Source: Nautilus pompilius
Taxonomy: Eukaryota > Mollusca > Cephalopoda > Nautilida > Nautilidae
DNA length: 64,000 nucleotides
Assembly: GCA_018389105.1 (NCBI GenBank)
Contig: JACATO010000048.1
Span: forward strand, 62,001 to 126,000
Direction of reading: 5' to 3'
The translations under genes and the position numbers were made by a program. The notes below the pieces were generated by a model. The model saw nothing but the letters and a program-made list of their open reading frames with translations, did no database searches and was not told where the DNA came from. This document shows, piece by piece, positions 1-12,642 of the stretch (position 1 is its first letter; the number at the start of each line of letters is the position of its first letter).

Positions 1-214
1 TGCCAGCTGGATTGTTTTTATTGCCAATGGTGATGTGGCAGCAGTTTGTTTTTTAGCTCTGTCTGTACTATCTACATTGATATGTGCTAGCAATGTACAT
101 TCTTGGTTGATATTTATTTATAACAAGTGAAGAGTAGCCATATAATATACTCCCTCAAACACACATCAAGTAAAACAAAACTAAACTTCCTAGTTGAAAT
201 TCTACATATTTATA
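1..214. other. non-coding flank, nothing recognised
   Basis: This AT-rich leading stretch ends where the terminal repeat of the Tigger relic begins. No reading frame, repeat unit or RNA signature was recognised. Confidence 0.5.
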
Positions 215-2850
215 CAGTCAACCCTTGTCCAACATGGATCTGCTTATATGCGCAAAAATAAATGTGAACATTTATTTGCAGAAAGTGGAAAATTTGAATA
301 TGTACAGTCCGCCAAACACGCTATAGCTGTAATATTAGCAAAAACCATTATAGGAGAATAATAGTAAGTATTACTATCAATGAATTATTTTCATTATTTA
401 TTATTTTTCTATAACGTTTTTTTCCTAATATTATTGTTAAAAGTGCGGACAATGCACTTGTTTTGTGTCAACAGCGTGTTGTTTGAAACAGTTTGGCATA
501 TATGATATATTTAGGGATACACAAAATCCCCTTTCTTACACTTTAATAATGATAATGGTGATGATAATAATAACTGTCAATTGTAATGTGTTAAAGGTTT
601 GGAAACAATGAAAGGACTTGCTATTGATGACATATATATACCAGACATGTTTCACTCTGATATATAACCTTTTCTATTATTGTTGTTCTTTTTTTAATTG
701 TTTTTATCCTATTGATCTCATCCCATATAGCCACCACATGCATGTAACTCTGCCTCAGTTTTGCTTATGCTGTTAATGTGTTGAGTTCATTGCAGTAGTG
801 TTGATTTATTTTTGCCGAGTTTTACAGTTTTTTTGCTATTACCCATGGCCAACAGTATGGAATCCAAGCTTAAAGCATCTCCAAGTGGTAGTGAAGCAAA
901 GAAAAGCCGTAAAGTTATGACTTTAGGTGAGAAAATTAAGATTCTGGATAAGTTGTGTGGTGGAATGAGTGTAGCATCAGTTGGCTGTGAGTATCATGTG
1001 AATCAGTCTGTCATACGTACCATTCGAAAAAGTGAAGAGAAGATATGTGCAAGTGTTAAGGCTTTTGCTTCTGTAAGTGCCAAGGTGTATCAAATACCTA
1101 GGAGGAATCCTTTTATGGAAAAAATGGAAATGATGTTGAATGAGTGGATAAGTGAACAAGTGAACAAATAAGGCTGTGTTATTAATGGCTTAGCTATATG
1201 TGAGAAAGCTCTTACTTAGTTTGTATGAACCCATGGTCTCCAATGAAAGTGATATGAGTGCAAGTGATTTTCAGGCAAGCAAAGGCTGGTTTGCCAACTT
1301 TACATGATGCTTCAACTTGCATAATGTGAAGCTACAAGATGAACTGGGTCAGCTGATCATGAAGCAGTTGCACGATTCAAACCTGAGTTCCTTGAATTTA
1401 TTATGGAAAAAAGATATGCTCCTGAACATGTGTTCAATGCAGATGAGACAGGTCTCTTTTACAAGAAAATAAGCAACAGGACATCATCAAGAAGCAGAAG
1501 GTAGCACCTTGGTTCAAGGCCTTTAAGGATTGGCTAACTTTTCTTTTTTGTGGAAACTCATTGGGTGATTTCAAGTGCAAGCCTTTGTTAGTACAGTATA
1601 CTGTTCTGAAAACCTGCATGCATTAATGGGCAAGAATAAGCAACATTTTCCTGTTGTTTGGCGATCAATTAAAAAGGCTTGGGTAATGAGGCTGTTCAAT
1701 GACCGGTTACAAAACAGTTTTATGCATAAGGTGAAAGAATATCTGGTGAAGAAGAACCTTAACTTTAAGGTTTTATTGGTTTGGTTAATGCCCCTGGCCA
1801 TAACCTAGAAGCACTACAATTCAGCCGTCCTAATGTCGAGATAGTGTTTATACATCTGAACACCACATTATCCTGCAACCCATGGACCAAGGAGTTAAGA
1901 CATTCAAGTCTTACTATACAAGAAAGATTTACAGACGTCAATCCAAACTATAGACTCTGGTGCTTTCAACAATTTAATGGAATTTTGGAAAGCATATGAC
2001 ATCAAGGACTGTATTGATGTCATAAAGATGTCATGGGATGAGGTGAAAGCATCTACCATAAATGCATGTTGGCACTGTCTTTGGCCTGAAGTCATGAATG
2101 ATTTCAAGGGCTTTCCAATGGTTGAGAAAGAGATTGCCGAAATCGTGAGACTTGCTAAAGAAATTGGGAGTGAGAGGTTTGATATGAGGGACGAAGAGGT
2201 GGATGAGCTACTGGAACCCCATTACCAAGAGCCAATGAATGATGAGCTTGAAGCACTGATAGCCTCCAGCGAAAGTGAGAGTGATGATGCTGCTAAAGAA
2301 AGAGAATGTGCTAAATCCACCCTAACAGCGAAGACTGTGTCCGAGTTTCTCTGTAAGGCAAACAAGCTGGCCGAAATGGTTATGGACATGGATCCCATAA
2401 TGGAGAGAAGCTTTAAATTCAAAAGGTTTAATGACCTTATAGCACTCTACATGGAAATCTTTACAAATTTTGGAGGAAAGTAAAACAACAGAAAATCACT
2501 GAGTTTATAAAGCCTAAAGCACCTACTCCAACTCCTGTTGATCCCAAGAAATATCAACTTCTGCATCTGTTTCATTAGAGTTTGAGGATATATTTTTTGA
2601 TGAACCTGATGATCAATCGGCCCCAAGCAATTAACCTCTCAACCTCAAAATTTATCATCATTGTTGTCATCATCATCAGAAGGCTTCATTATTACTCATC
2701 ATCGGAAATCTTTGTTGTCGTCATTCATAGGCAAGTTACAGTAAAATAATATTTTCATTTATCATATGTGAATATCATTATGTTTATAATTTTATTGTAT
2801 TCTTATTTCATATACAATATAGGCAGGATTTTTCATTTATGTATGTATAA
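215..2850 (+). mobile_element. Tigger/pogo-type DNA transposon relic, 5' end present, 3' end lost
   Basis: The left end reads CAGTCAACCC directly after a TA dinucleotide. This is the form expected of a Tigger (pogo branch of Tc1/mariner) terminal repeat next to a TA target site. The body carries a broken CENP-B-like transposase in the same orientation. I could not find the complementary inverted repeat after the transposase, so the right limit is approximate; coding similarity fades after about 2630 and a hAT relic begins near 2881. The element is therefore 3'-truncated or too eroded to delimit. Confidence 0.75.
845..2630 (+). pseudogene. Tigger transposase (CENP-B/TIGD-like), broken
   Basis: The amino end (from about 845) shows the helix-turn-helix DNA-binding region of CENP-B/pogo proteins, with LGEKIKILDKL and a following IRTIRKSEE segment. 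After stops near 1170 the frame changes several times. The DDE-domain landmark APGHNLEAL, followed by an N-T-T and a position matching the family Q-P-M-D-Q-G-V block, is read near 1780-1900. A long in-frame stretch, 1977-2483, matches the carboxy-terminal part (sequence around WHCLWPEV and an acidic ESESDD run), and LEFEDIFFDEPDD near 2577 matches the family tail. The family cuts and pastes DNA at TA sites. The frameshifts and stops make this copy non-functional. A CENP-B-derived host gene is unlikely because the frame is not maintained. Confidence 0.8.
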
Positions 2851-2880
2851 AAATCTACATATCTAAGTATTATTGCAAGC

Positions 2881-4732
2881 ATGTCAAAGTGGGAAACAGG
2901 AAATATCATGAAAGTTACATTAATTATGGATTTTCTTCAGCTGGTGACCATTCATGTCCATTGACCATGTGGGACTTTCAAATGAAGCCATGGTATCAAG
3001 TAAGCTAAAATGGCATCTAGAAACTAAAAATCCATCTCTAGTTAAGAAAGATGTGAATTATTTTAAGCTCTTGCCAGAAAGTAACTTAAAGCAAATAAAT
3101 CTTATGACCAGGAATTTGAAGGTATCAGACAATGCACAGAAGGAAAAGAAAGTTATGTGGTAGCTCAGCTTGTTACAAAAGCAAAGAAATCAGATACTAT
3201 AGCGGAATCCTTAATTCTTCCAGCATGCAGAGAAATTGTTAAGATTATGTTACAAAATGCTGCTGCAGGAGAAATTAGTAAAGTTCCACTTTAAAATGAC
3301 ACTTTTAGTCGACATATCAATGATATGTCAGGTGAGATTGAATCATCCTTAAAAGTAAGATTACAAGCTTACAAAAGGTTTTCTATTCAAGTGGATGTAT
3401 CAATTGATATAAGTGGATTTGCTCAACTTATTTATAATTTATATCATCAGATTTGTAGATGCAGACAATATAAAAGAGTACTTTTTCTTTTGCAAACAGT
3501 TACCTGAGAGGACTACAGGTGAAGAGATATTCAATGTAGTGAACAGTTAGTTACATGGAGGGAGAAAATGGTCAAGACTCTTCCGTGGTCAAATTGTATT
3601 GGAGTTTGTACTGATGGAGCAGCATTTATGGTAGAAAAAATAAAAGGGTTCGTAACTAAGTTTAGAGAGAAAAATCCTTCAACCACTGTGACACACTGCA
3701 CGATCCTTCGTGAAGCTCTTATGGCCAAACACTACCAGATGAACCAAATGAAGTAATGGAACAGGTTATTAAGATACTTAACTCCATTTAGACATGACAT
3801 CTCAAGTCACGTTTGTTTTCTATGTTCAGAAATGGGATCAGAGTACAAATTTCTATTGTTACACTCACAAGTTTGATGGCTGTCAAGAGGGGAAGTACTT
3901 ACAAGAGTGTATGGAATGTGTCAAAAATTGAAAGTTTTTCCACACAAGAGAACTCTTGTTTTCTTAAATTTCTTTGTGACAAATACTAGTGTGCAAAATT
4001 TGCATATCTTGCTGACATATTTGGCTTACTGAATATGTTAAATCTTGAAATGCAAGGCAGAAATGAAAATATCCTCACTCTCCGATAAGCTGAATGCCTT
4101 TAATGCTAAGTTATGTTTGTAGAGGAGAAGAATGAGAAATGTTCATTTGAATGTTTTCCAATTTTGCACAGATAGGTCCAGCAGTCAGAGTGAAAGAAGT
4201 TATTGAATGTCATCTTGTATTGCTCCAGGATCTTTTTAAGACATTATTCTCCATCACTAGAAGTCATTATTTTGACTGGATCATAAATCAGTTTTCTCAA
4301 AAGCATTATTTGAGAGTGCTGAAAAGTTAGGAATACAAGAACAGACGTAATTATCAGAAATAAGTATGGACAGAAACTTAAAAATAAAATTTTCTGAAAT
4401 GACATTGGGGAAGTTTTGATTGCTTGTGGAGAGGAAATATTTTTGTTTGACATACCTTTGTGAGTTGGCATTTTCAGCATTAACTATCATAAAGAACAAC
4501 AAAAGGGAACATTTTAGATCAGTCGACCAAGAGCTTCAAGTAGCCATAAGTGCTATTAAGCCTCAAATTGAGTATTTATGTGCAGCAAAGCAGGCTCAAA
4601 TATCCCACTAATTATAATGAATAATACATATATAATCTAAATTAATGTTTGTATTGCTATATCTTTTGGTGTGCCTTAAAATTTTAAGTTATATTTAGTG
4701 TGCCATTGGGCAGAAAAGGTTGGGGACCACTG
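2881..4732 (+). mobile_element. hAT transposon relic, ZBED5/SCAND3-like transposase
   Basis: The transposase appears to start near 2881. It passes through a BED-finger-like region (the SNEAMVSSKLKWHLETKNPSL stretch matches the histidine end of a BED zinc finger), a central domain read in pieces (CTDGAAFMV near 3610), and the hAT carboxy-terminal dimerisation block at about 4420-4611 (LCELAFSALTIIKNNKR). Stops and frameshifts separate all pieces. The right terminus at 4716-4732 ends ...GGGGACCACTG, the reverse of the CAGTGGTCCCC end typical of hAT elements. The left terminus with the same sequence was not found, so the start given is that of the coding relic. Confidence 0.78.
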
Positions 4733-4979
4733 GTTTACATGTACTATCATAGGCACTTTTGCCATGGATAGTGGCAAAAAAAATGACACTTGATCAGGAG
4801 TCCATTAATTTTCATAACACATTAATGGAGTAAATGACTTTTAAATGGAAAATCATTGTTGTAATAAAGACACGAATGGCTATAGTGTTGTGCTTTGAAC
4901 AGTTTGATACCACAAACTTAAATACTGCGTTTAGCATATTTTCTCTAGTATACTAAATGGATGTAGGGTAGTTTTTTTT

Positions 4980-5400
4980 TGTCCTAATGATGATCTCGTG
5001 CAGGATCTTGAACAATAAAACGATAATTTTCAGCATAGTCCAAGAATATAATGACAGAATCAGTAGAGGGAGGAGGTCTTTTTAAATGAACAGAAAGGTG
5101 ATTGAGCCTTGGTCCACAAACTCATTCATTGGAACCTGTAAAGTGTGAACCCATTGTTTATATATCACTACATCATTTGGATTCATATCATTGTCTACAA
5201 GCAATGAAGAAAATCACTCCTTGAGTGCATCTACTCAAAGAAAAGCCTCACATAAATTCATCATATAATTTCAGTTGTTAGTATCATAAACTAATTTTGT
5301 AAAGAGATTTTTGGAATTGATGGTAGGAGCATTTAACATTTTGATGTTGCTGACAAACAAACATAATTCATTTTTCTTAGTGCCAACAGCAACACACCTT
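4980..5400 (-). pseudogene. relic of an uncharacterised transposon-associated protein family (FxENY motif)
   Basis: Read on the minus strand, 5062 to 5000 gives LDYAENYRFIVQD. About 85 bases upstream in the same sense there is a YKQWVHTLQVPMNEFV stretch. Together these match a family I recall as unnamed proteins in Hydra, aphids and other invertebrates, with a Y-K-Q-W-V segment, a histidine-rich middle and a D-F-A/S-E-N-Y-x-F-V-x-Q-D motif. That family is repetitive in those genomes and probably encoded by a DNA transposon. The middle (the usual H-x-F-I-A-K-x-Q-S block) is degraded and several stops interrupt it. The assignment rests on two short motifs in the right order and spacing. It is unrelated to the + strand hAT just upstream. 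Confidence 0.45.
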
Positions 5401-6149
5401 TTAAGTCAAAGATCCGCAGATTTTTTAAAAAGCTAATCTGAATTGCAGTTGTTTTAAAATACTGAATATGTTTGTTTAAATTGATGAGGAATAACTATCT
5501 GAAATTGTTCATTTTGGTCAGTTACATATTTATTTCCAGGTCACATTCTAGAATATTCATCAAATTGATAGAAATGTATGACTTTTCCACTAATTCATTT
5601 GTGAGCCTTTTTCTCTCTCTCTAATGCTGGTTCTGCAAGAATTTCTGTTGTTGTTGTTCATTTTTTACTCCAACTTGCGAGAACAGGAGTGAGCAATTTT
5701 GTATATTTTTTGTCTAGTACCATTTTCACATTTTTCTTTTAGAAGTTCTAAATATCTATTCAGATCATTGTATTTTTTGCGGTTTTATTTTGTGATAGGA
5801 AGCTAAATATAGCTTTGACTCATTCACTTAAAGGTTTTTCTCTTCATTAAAAAGTGTTTTTAGGAGACTGGATGATGCAGTGATATAGAAATTGCCTTTT
5901 ATGGTATATCTGCTTGGACAAACTTAAGTGTGTTTTCATTTGTCTAAGTTGCTAATTTATGCTATTTTCCAAAAATTTATTTCGCCAGAAAAGGAATTGA
6001 GAAGCAAACATGAAATTTGGTGCAAAACCAGTTTATGTGCAGTACTATGCAAGAGTCTAAAGCAATCTACATTCTTATCCATAAGTTCACTTGTAGAAAG
6101 GAATAAAACAGACTAATGAAATGAGACATTCAATTTAATAAATGAATAT
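5401..6149. other. non-coding, nothing recognised
   Basis: AT-rich sequence between two minus-strand transposon relics. Some of it may be further eroded sequence of either neighbour, but no motif supports that. Confidence 0.4.
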
Positions 6150-7145
6150 TCTGCAGTAGTTAAGATTAAATAAAGACTATTCTTACTAATATTTAGTGTC
6201 TTTCATGACTGCCTGATTATGTCTTAGAAAACACTCTTGTAATTTTGAAATAGTATCAACTGGAAAGTTTGTTCCATATATTTAGAAGCAATTTCCTGAA
6301 TTCATTCTTGGTTTTTGGCTGCTGTTCATTTAAAAATTCTGTTGAAGTAGTCCCAAATATGTTCATTAATTTTAAGCTCAGGACTTTGTGACAGTCACTC
6401 TAATAAATCTATCATTCCACTCTTTTTTTGCATTGTAAGCATGCTTTGGATCATTGTCATACTGAAATGGGAAACCATGGCCATTGAGCCAATTACCTAA
6501 AAAATAACACAGTGAATAAGAATCTGCCTGTATCTGGTTGCATTCATATATTTTTCTATTCTTACTAAATCTCCAACAGTTATGGCCAAGATACACCCAA
6601 GAACCTGAATAAACCCCTCCCCCCACCATACTTTACTGTCTGTATGCTCTTTTCCAATTCTTCTTATATCCTACTTTCTCTTAGACCCAAAAATTGTAAA
6701 TTTTGATTCATCTGACCAAAGGATTTTCTTCCATTGTTCGAGTCTAGTTTTGGTGTTGGGTGGCATATTTTAGTTGCTTAGATTTATTTCTTTTATGTAA
6801 AAAGAGTTTATTCACTGCCATATGCTCTTAAGTCCATTCATTCCAAAGACCTGAATTCATACTGTAGAATCATGAACCTGAACACCATATCTTGCTTTAT
6901 CTCCTTGCTGGATGGATGTGTTTCTGTTCCTCAGAGAAGGTATCTTATAATTTCTTGAGTGATACATCTTGAAATTTTGGTTATATTACTAATTTCGCAT
7001 TGGGTTTTAAGTTCATGGAGAAATATCATTTTATGTTTATTAACAATTGATATTGTTGCTATTTTCATTCACTTATTATTCTGAAAGGAAACATATGCGT
7101 TAATATTTTTTGCAAAGTTTCCTGAGACTTTTGCACAGTACCGAA
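6150..7145 (-). mobile_element. Tc1-type DNA transposon relic
   Basis: The minus strand encodes Tc1 transposase landmarks in order from about 7050 down to 6240: a KSFGQMNQNLQFLG stretch (the family W-S-D-E-S-K-F-x-L-F-G block, first aspartate lost), an HGGG/GG run near 6625, FQYDNDPKHAYNAKKEW at about 6400-6480 with the second catalytic aspartate context D-N-D-P-K-H, and a tail like the N-P-I-E-x-x-W-x-x-F region near 6350. Several stops and frameshifts separate the pieces. The right end near 7105-7145 (reverse reading GTACTGTGCAAAAGTCTC) resembles Tc1 terminal repeats. The left end was not found, so that limit is approximate. Confidence 0.78.
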
Positions 7146-9219
7146 TGTATGATTACACTATAAATTCTAATACTTTACATGCCTGCCAAATGGGTCAATT
7201 GCGGAATAGAAAATAGAGATGTTTTGCTAATTTTTCACCTAAACCCATTTTTGTGCTCTTCAGAGGTTGCTTTGGGAAATATACCATACACCATATAATA
7301 CAAGTTAGGCATGAAATAAGTAAATATTCTGCTTATACGTAGTACTAGGGAAGGCAGAAATGTTTTTAAAAGGTCCTGATGAAATTAAGATCTTATCTGT
7401 GAACACTTGAAGAATGGTTAGAGATAGACTATTTTTTAATGAATGTATTTTCTAAACAAACAGGTTAAAATTGCTCAGTATCTTAATTCATTACAAAGCA
7501 CTCTGGATCCCCCCCCCTTTTTAAAAAAGATCTTATCTCTAAAATTTTTGTGCCTTAGTTTAATATGGAAAGATAGTTTTAGAAATTTTGGGGTCATAAT
7601 CTGGTGGTAGGACTTATTGGAAAATTAGGTGATTTCATATGGAATGATTCTGCAGGGGTTTTCCAGAAACTTACATTAACATAATATGATATTATTAAAT
7701 TATAGAATAGTGGTAGTATATCAGTAGTCACCAGTTGCATCTCTATTATTAATGCAGATTGTATAGGAGTAAAAACTTGCTTACTGTTAGCTGTACTTTT
7801 AGGGTTTGGATTTAAACTAGATGAATGGAAGTGAAAAGATAGAAATAATGCATAATGAATTTTTATCATCTTTTTTTTTTTTGTTTGTTTGGATCCCTAC
7901 GTGTTAATGTGGCAGCGTATTTTGCAGTGCTGAAAAAAGTTAATGATAAACTCATCTTGTCCTAAAAGAGGCCTTAAATAAGAATGTTGATGCCAGAGTA
8001 TTGCTAAAGAATTATAGGGTGATTGCTAAATTCTTATAGAAACAATGTTATTTGTAATTTTATGAGAGATTAATATAAAAAAAAAAAAATCACTTACTAT
8101 AACTACCATGTTTTGAAATGACAGCTGACAATCTCTTAGTCATTGAATCATTGATGGCACAGAAGTGATCTTGGTGAATTTTGGTTCATTTCCAAATGAG
8201 GGATCAGTTGAGTGTCTCAATGCTGGTATGCTACTTGATGCAGACTCTCTCCTTAAGAATTGATAGGCACAGAAGTCCAGCAGGTTCAAGTTGGGATTAA
8301 TTGCATATTTAGCAGATATCAACATTTTAATATAATGAAGAAAAAGATATATTTTGCTGATACTGATATCTGCACAGCATGAAAACTTGAAAGGAATATT
8401 AGTGTAGGGTGTATACCTTTTTCAAATTCTTTGGTGATCTTTGAATGCTTGTCAAAACTTGTAGTTTTTGGATGTTGTTGAATAACAATTGAATGCTTGT
8501 GGTTTTGAATTTTCTGAAAATTAGGAATTATAGCTTTGACTGCAAACATTAACTTTGAAGAAATTTTAATTCAAATAATGTACATTATGAAAACTGAGCA
8601 TTTATTATTCTTTTTGAGTCTGGGAAAAGTATTGGTTAAGGACATTAAACTAACCTAAAAGATTAGCAAAGCACTGGTAATGAATAGTTGGAACTAGGAA
8701 GAAGTTGAGAGAGAAGATTTGTTTTCTTGCCAGCAGCAGATGTTTTTCACAAAAATAGTTTTTGGCTAAATGGCTTAATGTCCGAAACGGTAGGATAAGC
8801 TGCCATAAATATCAGTGTATGCTTTTATCATAATTATCTTCCTTGAAACGTAAAGAATTCTGGTAAATTTTTTCATCAAACATAAGTCAGTTTCAGAATA
8901 GCTTCCAAAAAAATTTGTGATATTCTAAAAACAAAAACACACATTTAGTCTTTAACATTTGTGAAATTGGCATGGAACCGACTCAGCTCCCACCACACAC
9001 TTGCAACTTCACCACACACACACCCCAACAATCCCACAAAAAAAAAGATACCATAAATGAAATTAGCTTTTGATTGCCATTAATGCTATTATGCTAATTT
9101 AAAATAAACAGTAATTGCATTTATGTTTTTGGTTGTTATCTCATCCAGATTTTTTGAAAATGAAATTGGTGTGTTGGTCGATACTGTGGGATTAAGTTTT
9201 TCATTAAGATTTTGGCTAG
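7146..9219. other. non-coding, nothing recognised
   Basis: AT-rich DNA with homopolymer runs (C-run near 7509, T-run near 7871, A-run near 8078) and a short CA-rich patch near 8990-9030. No coding or repeat family was recognised. Confidence 0.4.
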
Positions 9220-9353
9220 AGTGTCAGCAACGAGGAGGCAGTCAGGGACTCGGGGAAACTCGACTGCCTTGCATATTTACACCATTGTACTTCCTTTCTT
9301 TCATATTTGGAGGTTTAGGTCTTTTTATGGCTACAGTCACCCATAAGCTCCAG
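9220..9353 (+). CDS. candidate internal exon of an unidentified membrane protein
   Basis: An open stretch of about 45 codons is bounded by a possible acceptor (a T-rich tract then TTGGCTAG, ending at 9219) and a good donor (CAG followed by GTTAGA, starting at 9354). The deduced peptide starts CQQRGGSQGLGETRLP and ends in a hydrophobic segment (YFLSFIFGGLGLF) that could span a membrane. The local sequence is more GC-rich than its surroundings. Exon length is 134 bases, with a split first codon and an unbroken last codon. I do not recognise the protein and no partner exon was found nearby. It could also be a chance open frame; the 7-bp inverted repeat GGCAGTC/GACTGCC within it allows a non-coding explanation. 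Confidence 0.3.
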
Positions 9354-12336
9354 GTTAGAACCTTGAAGACTTATATATATATATGTAACAGATGATAGAT
9401 GTGAAAACCAGTACATGGACCATTTTGTGAAGCAGCTTTGTATTTAGATGCTGCCCTAGAGTAATGTAAAAGAAAACAACTCCTTGATCTGTAGGGATTT
9501 GATAGCTTTTATTACACCAACTAGGTACACATTACCTCTTCATCTCTCTATAATATATTCAGATTTTATTCAATTATATATATATATATATATAATTTTT
9601 TGACAGAATAATGAAAGAAAGAAAAAAAAGGAAATGTTTAGTTAGTTTGGCTATAATGTAACTACCACTAACAACTAAAGCTTACCCATGTTAAATTAAA
9701 AACAAAAAGAAACTTCACTCATTTAATATCAGTAATAATATTTCAGGCAGCACAAATGCTGAACATAACAAAAAAACAGGATTGATAATGAATGAATGGC
9801 CTGAGTGGCGATTATTTATTATCTAGTCACTTGTAACTAATATTAGCATTAGAACTGAATACCAAATAAACCAAAAACCAGTACTTGTACAACCAGAGTG
9901 TTTTTCTAAGAGCAAACTCTAATGGTGCTGGCAGAGAAATATCACTAAGATGTAGGTATAATAATCAGTTTCAACAGTAAATTAGTGGGAAGAGCCTGGA
10001 TAAGTATTGGTTTTTGCTTTGTTTTTTTTACTTTTTAAAAATAATACCACTAATAACTTCAAAAAATTTTGTTAACATAAACTAATTTTGTATTATTTAG
10101 CAATAGTCTGGTTAAAGATTAATATTAATGATCTTTAGCAAAAGATATCTACCAGATCATAAGAAAGCAACTGACAAAATTGTAAAATAAGAAAGCTAAG
10201 ATGAGTCTCTTTTTTAAAAAAATTAAAGTATTTATAATCTTTAAATTCCTTGTTCATAAACAGACGTATATTGATTATAAAGTCTGGATAAATAAGATAC
10301 TGCAAGTGCTGGGAGAATACATGGAAAAAAGTATATATGAGAATACATGGAAAAAAGTATATATGGTAAATATATAAAAGACTCAAATCTTGTTCTGTGA
10401 TAGAACATTTAAAAATAGATTGTTCTTTTGAATATTTTTAAAAGGTTTTATTGGTAAACAGTGAATTTATATTTAAATCAAAGAAACATTGCAATTCAGT
10501 AGGATAGTTTATTGGTATATTTCAATATTTGCTACTTCTCTCTCTCTCTGCCATTTTCAAAGTATAACTTCTGCTTTTGCAATTGTATGATCTCAGATTA
10601 CTCTGTGATTACTGAGAACATGCTTGATGAATTTGTTTGAGCTTTATAGGTCATGCTGCTGACACTTGTATAGAAAAAAGATGGAAAATTAGAAAGTGTC
10701 CAGCAGTTAAAATCAGTGATGAAAAGTTTTCTGTGAGAGCCACGTAAAATGGCTTTTTAGTCTTTCAGGTTCAATTTATCAGTATTTGGTATTGCAGAGA
10801 TGGATTATTATTTATTAACTAGTTTCAATTACCACATTATATTATGTCTGTGCAGGCCAGACAAATATTTAGTATGCATTATCTTTCTAAAGTATAATTT
10901 TACATAATAATCAGTGAAAGAGAACTGAAACATTACTCAATAGCCTATAAAAAAAATTGTTGCATATTTTCTAGTGCCAAGTTATAGCTACCATAGTAGT
11001 GTGTGTGTGTGTGTCTTATGATCTTTGTTGTTTGTATGGCAACAATTGAAATATTTTTTTAAGTTATATAGATGAAATACTGAAAATAGACTGTTTCGAC
11101 CAATTTCTTCCCTCTTCAGTCTGCATTTTGTTATCTCTACTATGGCAGTCAATTTTAAGACTAATGTTTCAACCTTGCATTATTTCCAATGCTTCCATGC
11201 TAAAAATTTAGTCACAGCTAAGTAAATTTCAATAAAACTGAATCCTGACATAATACTATCAAATATTGTAAAAATGAACCTTGTTGGCTTTTACATGCAT
11301 AGTTCTTGTTAGAATACAGTTGAAACTAAAGATGCTAATGTATCTGAATACCTACTATATGTTTGTATTTTTATTTAGTATACCTTCTGGGTTTCCTTTT
11401 TTAGAAATAATTTTGGTGAGCACATTAATTGTTGTTAATAATGATGTACAGTATGATGCATTACATATTGCATTTTTTTGGTTGTGCATAGTTAAAATTT
11501 TCATAAAATCTATTGGTTTAAATATTTGTAACAATTTTAAAATTTAGTTTTTAATTTAAAAATATGCATGTGTACAATGGGCAAAATAAAATGTTTCTTG
11601 TGGCATAAAATATCTAGGCATAAAATTTATAATTATACACAAAAATAATTTTAAGTTATGGTTTTGTTGCAAACTACCCAGTAACAATGCTATGACATAC
11701 CAAGTTTAAAAGAAGAAATTTGATTGGCTATTTACAAGTAGAATGACACTAAAATGTTGCCAAGACGTCTGGTAGTCAATCAGCAGAATCATAATCATGG
11801 TTCACCATAGTGGATAGTGGCCACATCAAGGCCAGAGAGATGTACAGTAATTGCAGACCAATGAAAATGATTTCTTATAACTACAAGAAAACTTGTTCTA
11901 CAACTAAGTTCAAATTAGATCATCTGCAAGCTCTTTGCAAGAAGTGTAAATCTTTGTTTGAGGATCTGTGAAGTAACATTTTGATATAACAAGAAGCTTG
12001 ATTCAGATGGATGCCGGCAGTATTGAGTTTGGTCACAGGCTAGAGAAATGACTTTTTATTTTAGTGGCAACTACCAGTTTCTCTTTAAAAGGGCCGAGGC
12101 AAAGAGTTTATAAACATGAAGACTAATTTTATGCTTCAAATTACATACAATAGGTTAACAGTTTTGTTTTTAAAAAAGTGATGGTATAAGCAAGAATAAC
12201 AAACTTGTATGTCTATTATTTACACAAGGGAGATAGATAGTAGAATTCTCTTGCACAGACAAGAACATACTGCAGAAGAATAGCTGACCATACACAACCC
12301 AAATATGTCAGGAATTTCTACAATATTTAGATTTTA
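9354..12336. other. non-coding stretch with simple repeats
   Basis: About 3 kb without a recognisable gene. It holds a TA dinucleotide run (about 9575-9594), a CT run (near 10538-10552), a GT run (near 11000-11014) and a short tandem duplication listed separately. Confidence 0.45.
10313..10364. repeat. two-copy 26-bp tandem duplication
   Basis: A 26-base unit beginning GAGAATACATGG and ending GTATATAT occurs twice head to tail without a mismatch. The identity suggests a recent slippage duplication in otherwise unremarkable AT-rich DNA. Confidence 0.9.
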
Positions 12337-12503
12337 TCCTAGCCTGGGGCTGATGAACCTTTTTGTGAGCATGCAACCAAATTATGGATAATTTTCAGAA
12401 AAATTCTTTTGCATGCCCATGGGGATTTTGAGCAGCAAAATTATTGTTGTTGTTATTAATTTTTTAATATTATGATTATTATATTATAATAATATATAAA
12501 GAA

Positions 12504-12620
12504 TTCTTAGGAAGTCTGTTTAGGCAACCAGTAACCCTTCTGAATTGTTTTAAATGAGACAGTTTTAGGAATTACATGTTATTTATAACTAGTACTTCAC
12601 AAGAGGCAAAATTAATGACT
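12504..12620. repeat. imperfect direct duplication, partner at 12965-13085
   Basis: The blocks share TTAGGAAG, ATTGTTTTAAA, then TTATTTATAA and AGTAC in the same order and similar spacing, about 461 bases apart. They lie in the 3' non-coding part of the hAT element; the second copy reaches the end of the transposase frame. The GC-rich insert lies between them. By eye roughly 70 percent of positions agree, so the duplication is old. Confidence 0.6.
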
Positions 12621-12642
12621 TTGTGACAATAATAAGGGACCA

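Noticed and set aside
4716..4740. 8-bp duplication (GTTTACAT) for the first hAT relic
   Set aside because: The same 8-mer was not found near the expected left end, so a target duplication cannot be claimed.
8140..8549. two minus-strand open frames of 61 and 76 codons
   Set aside because: No family motif, no splice sites and ordinary composition.
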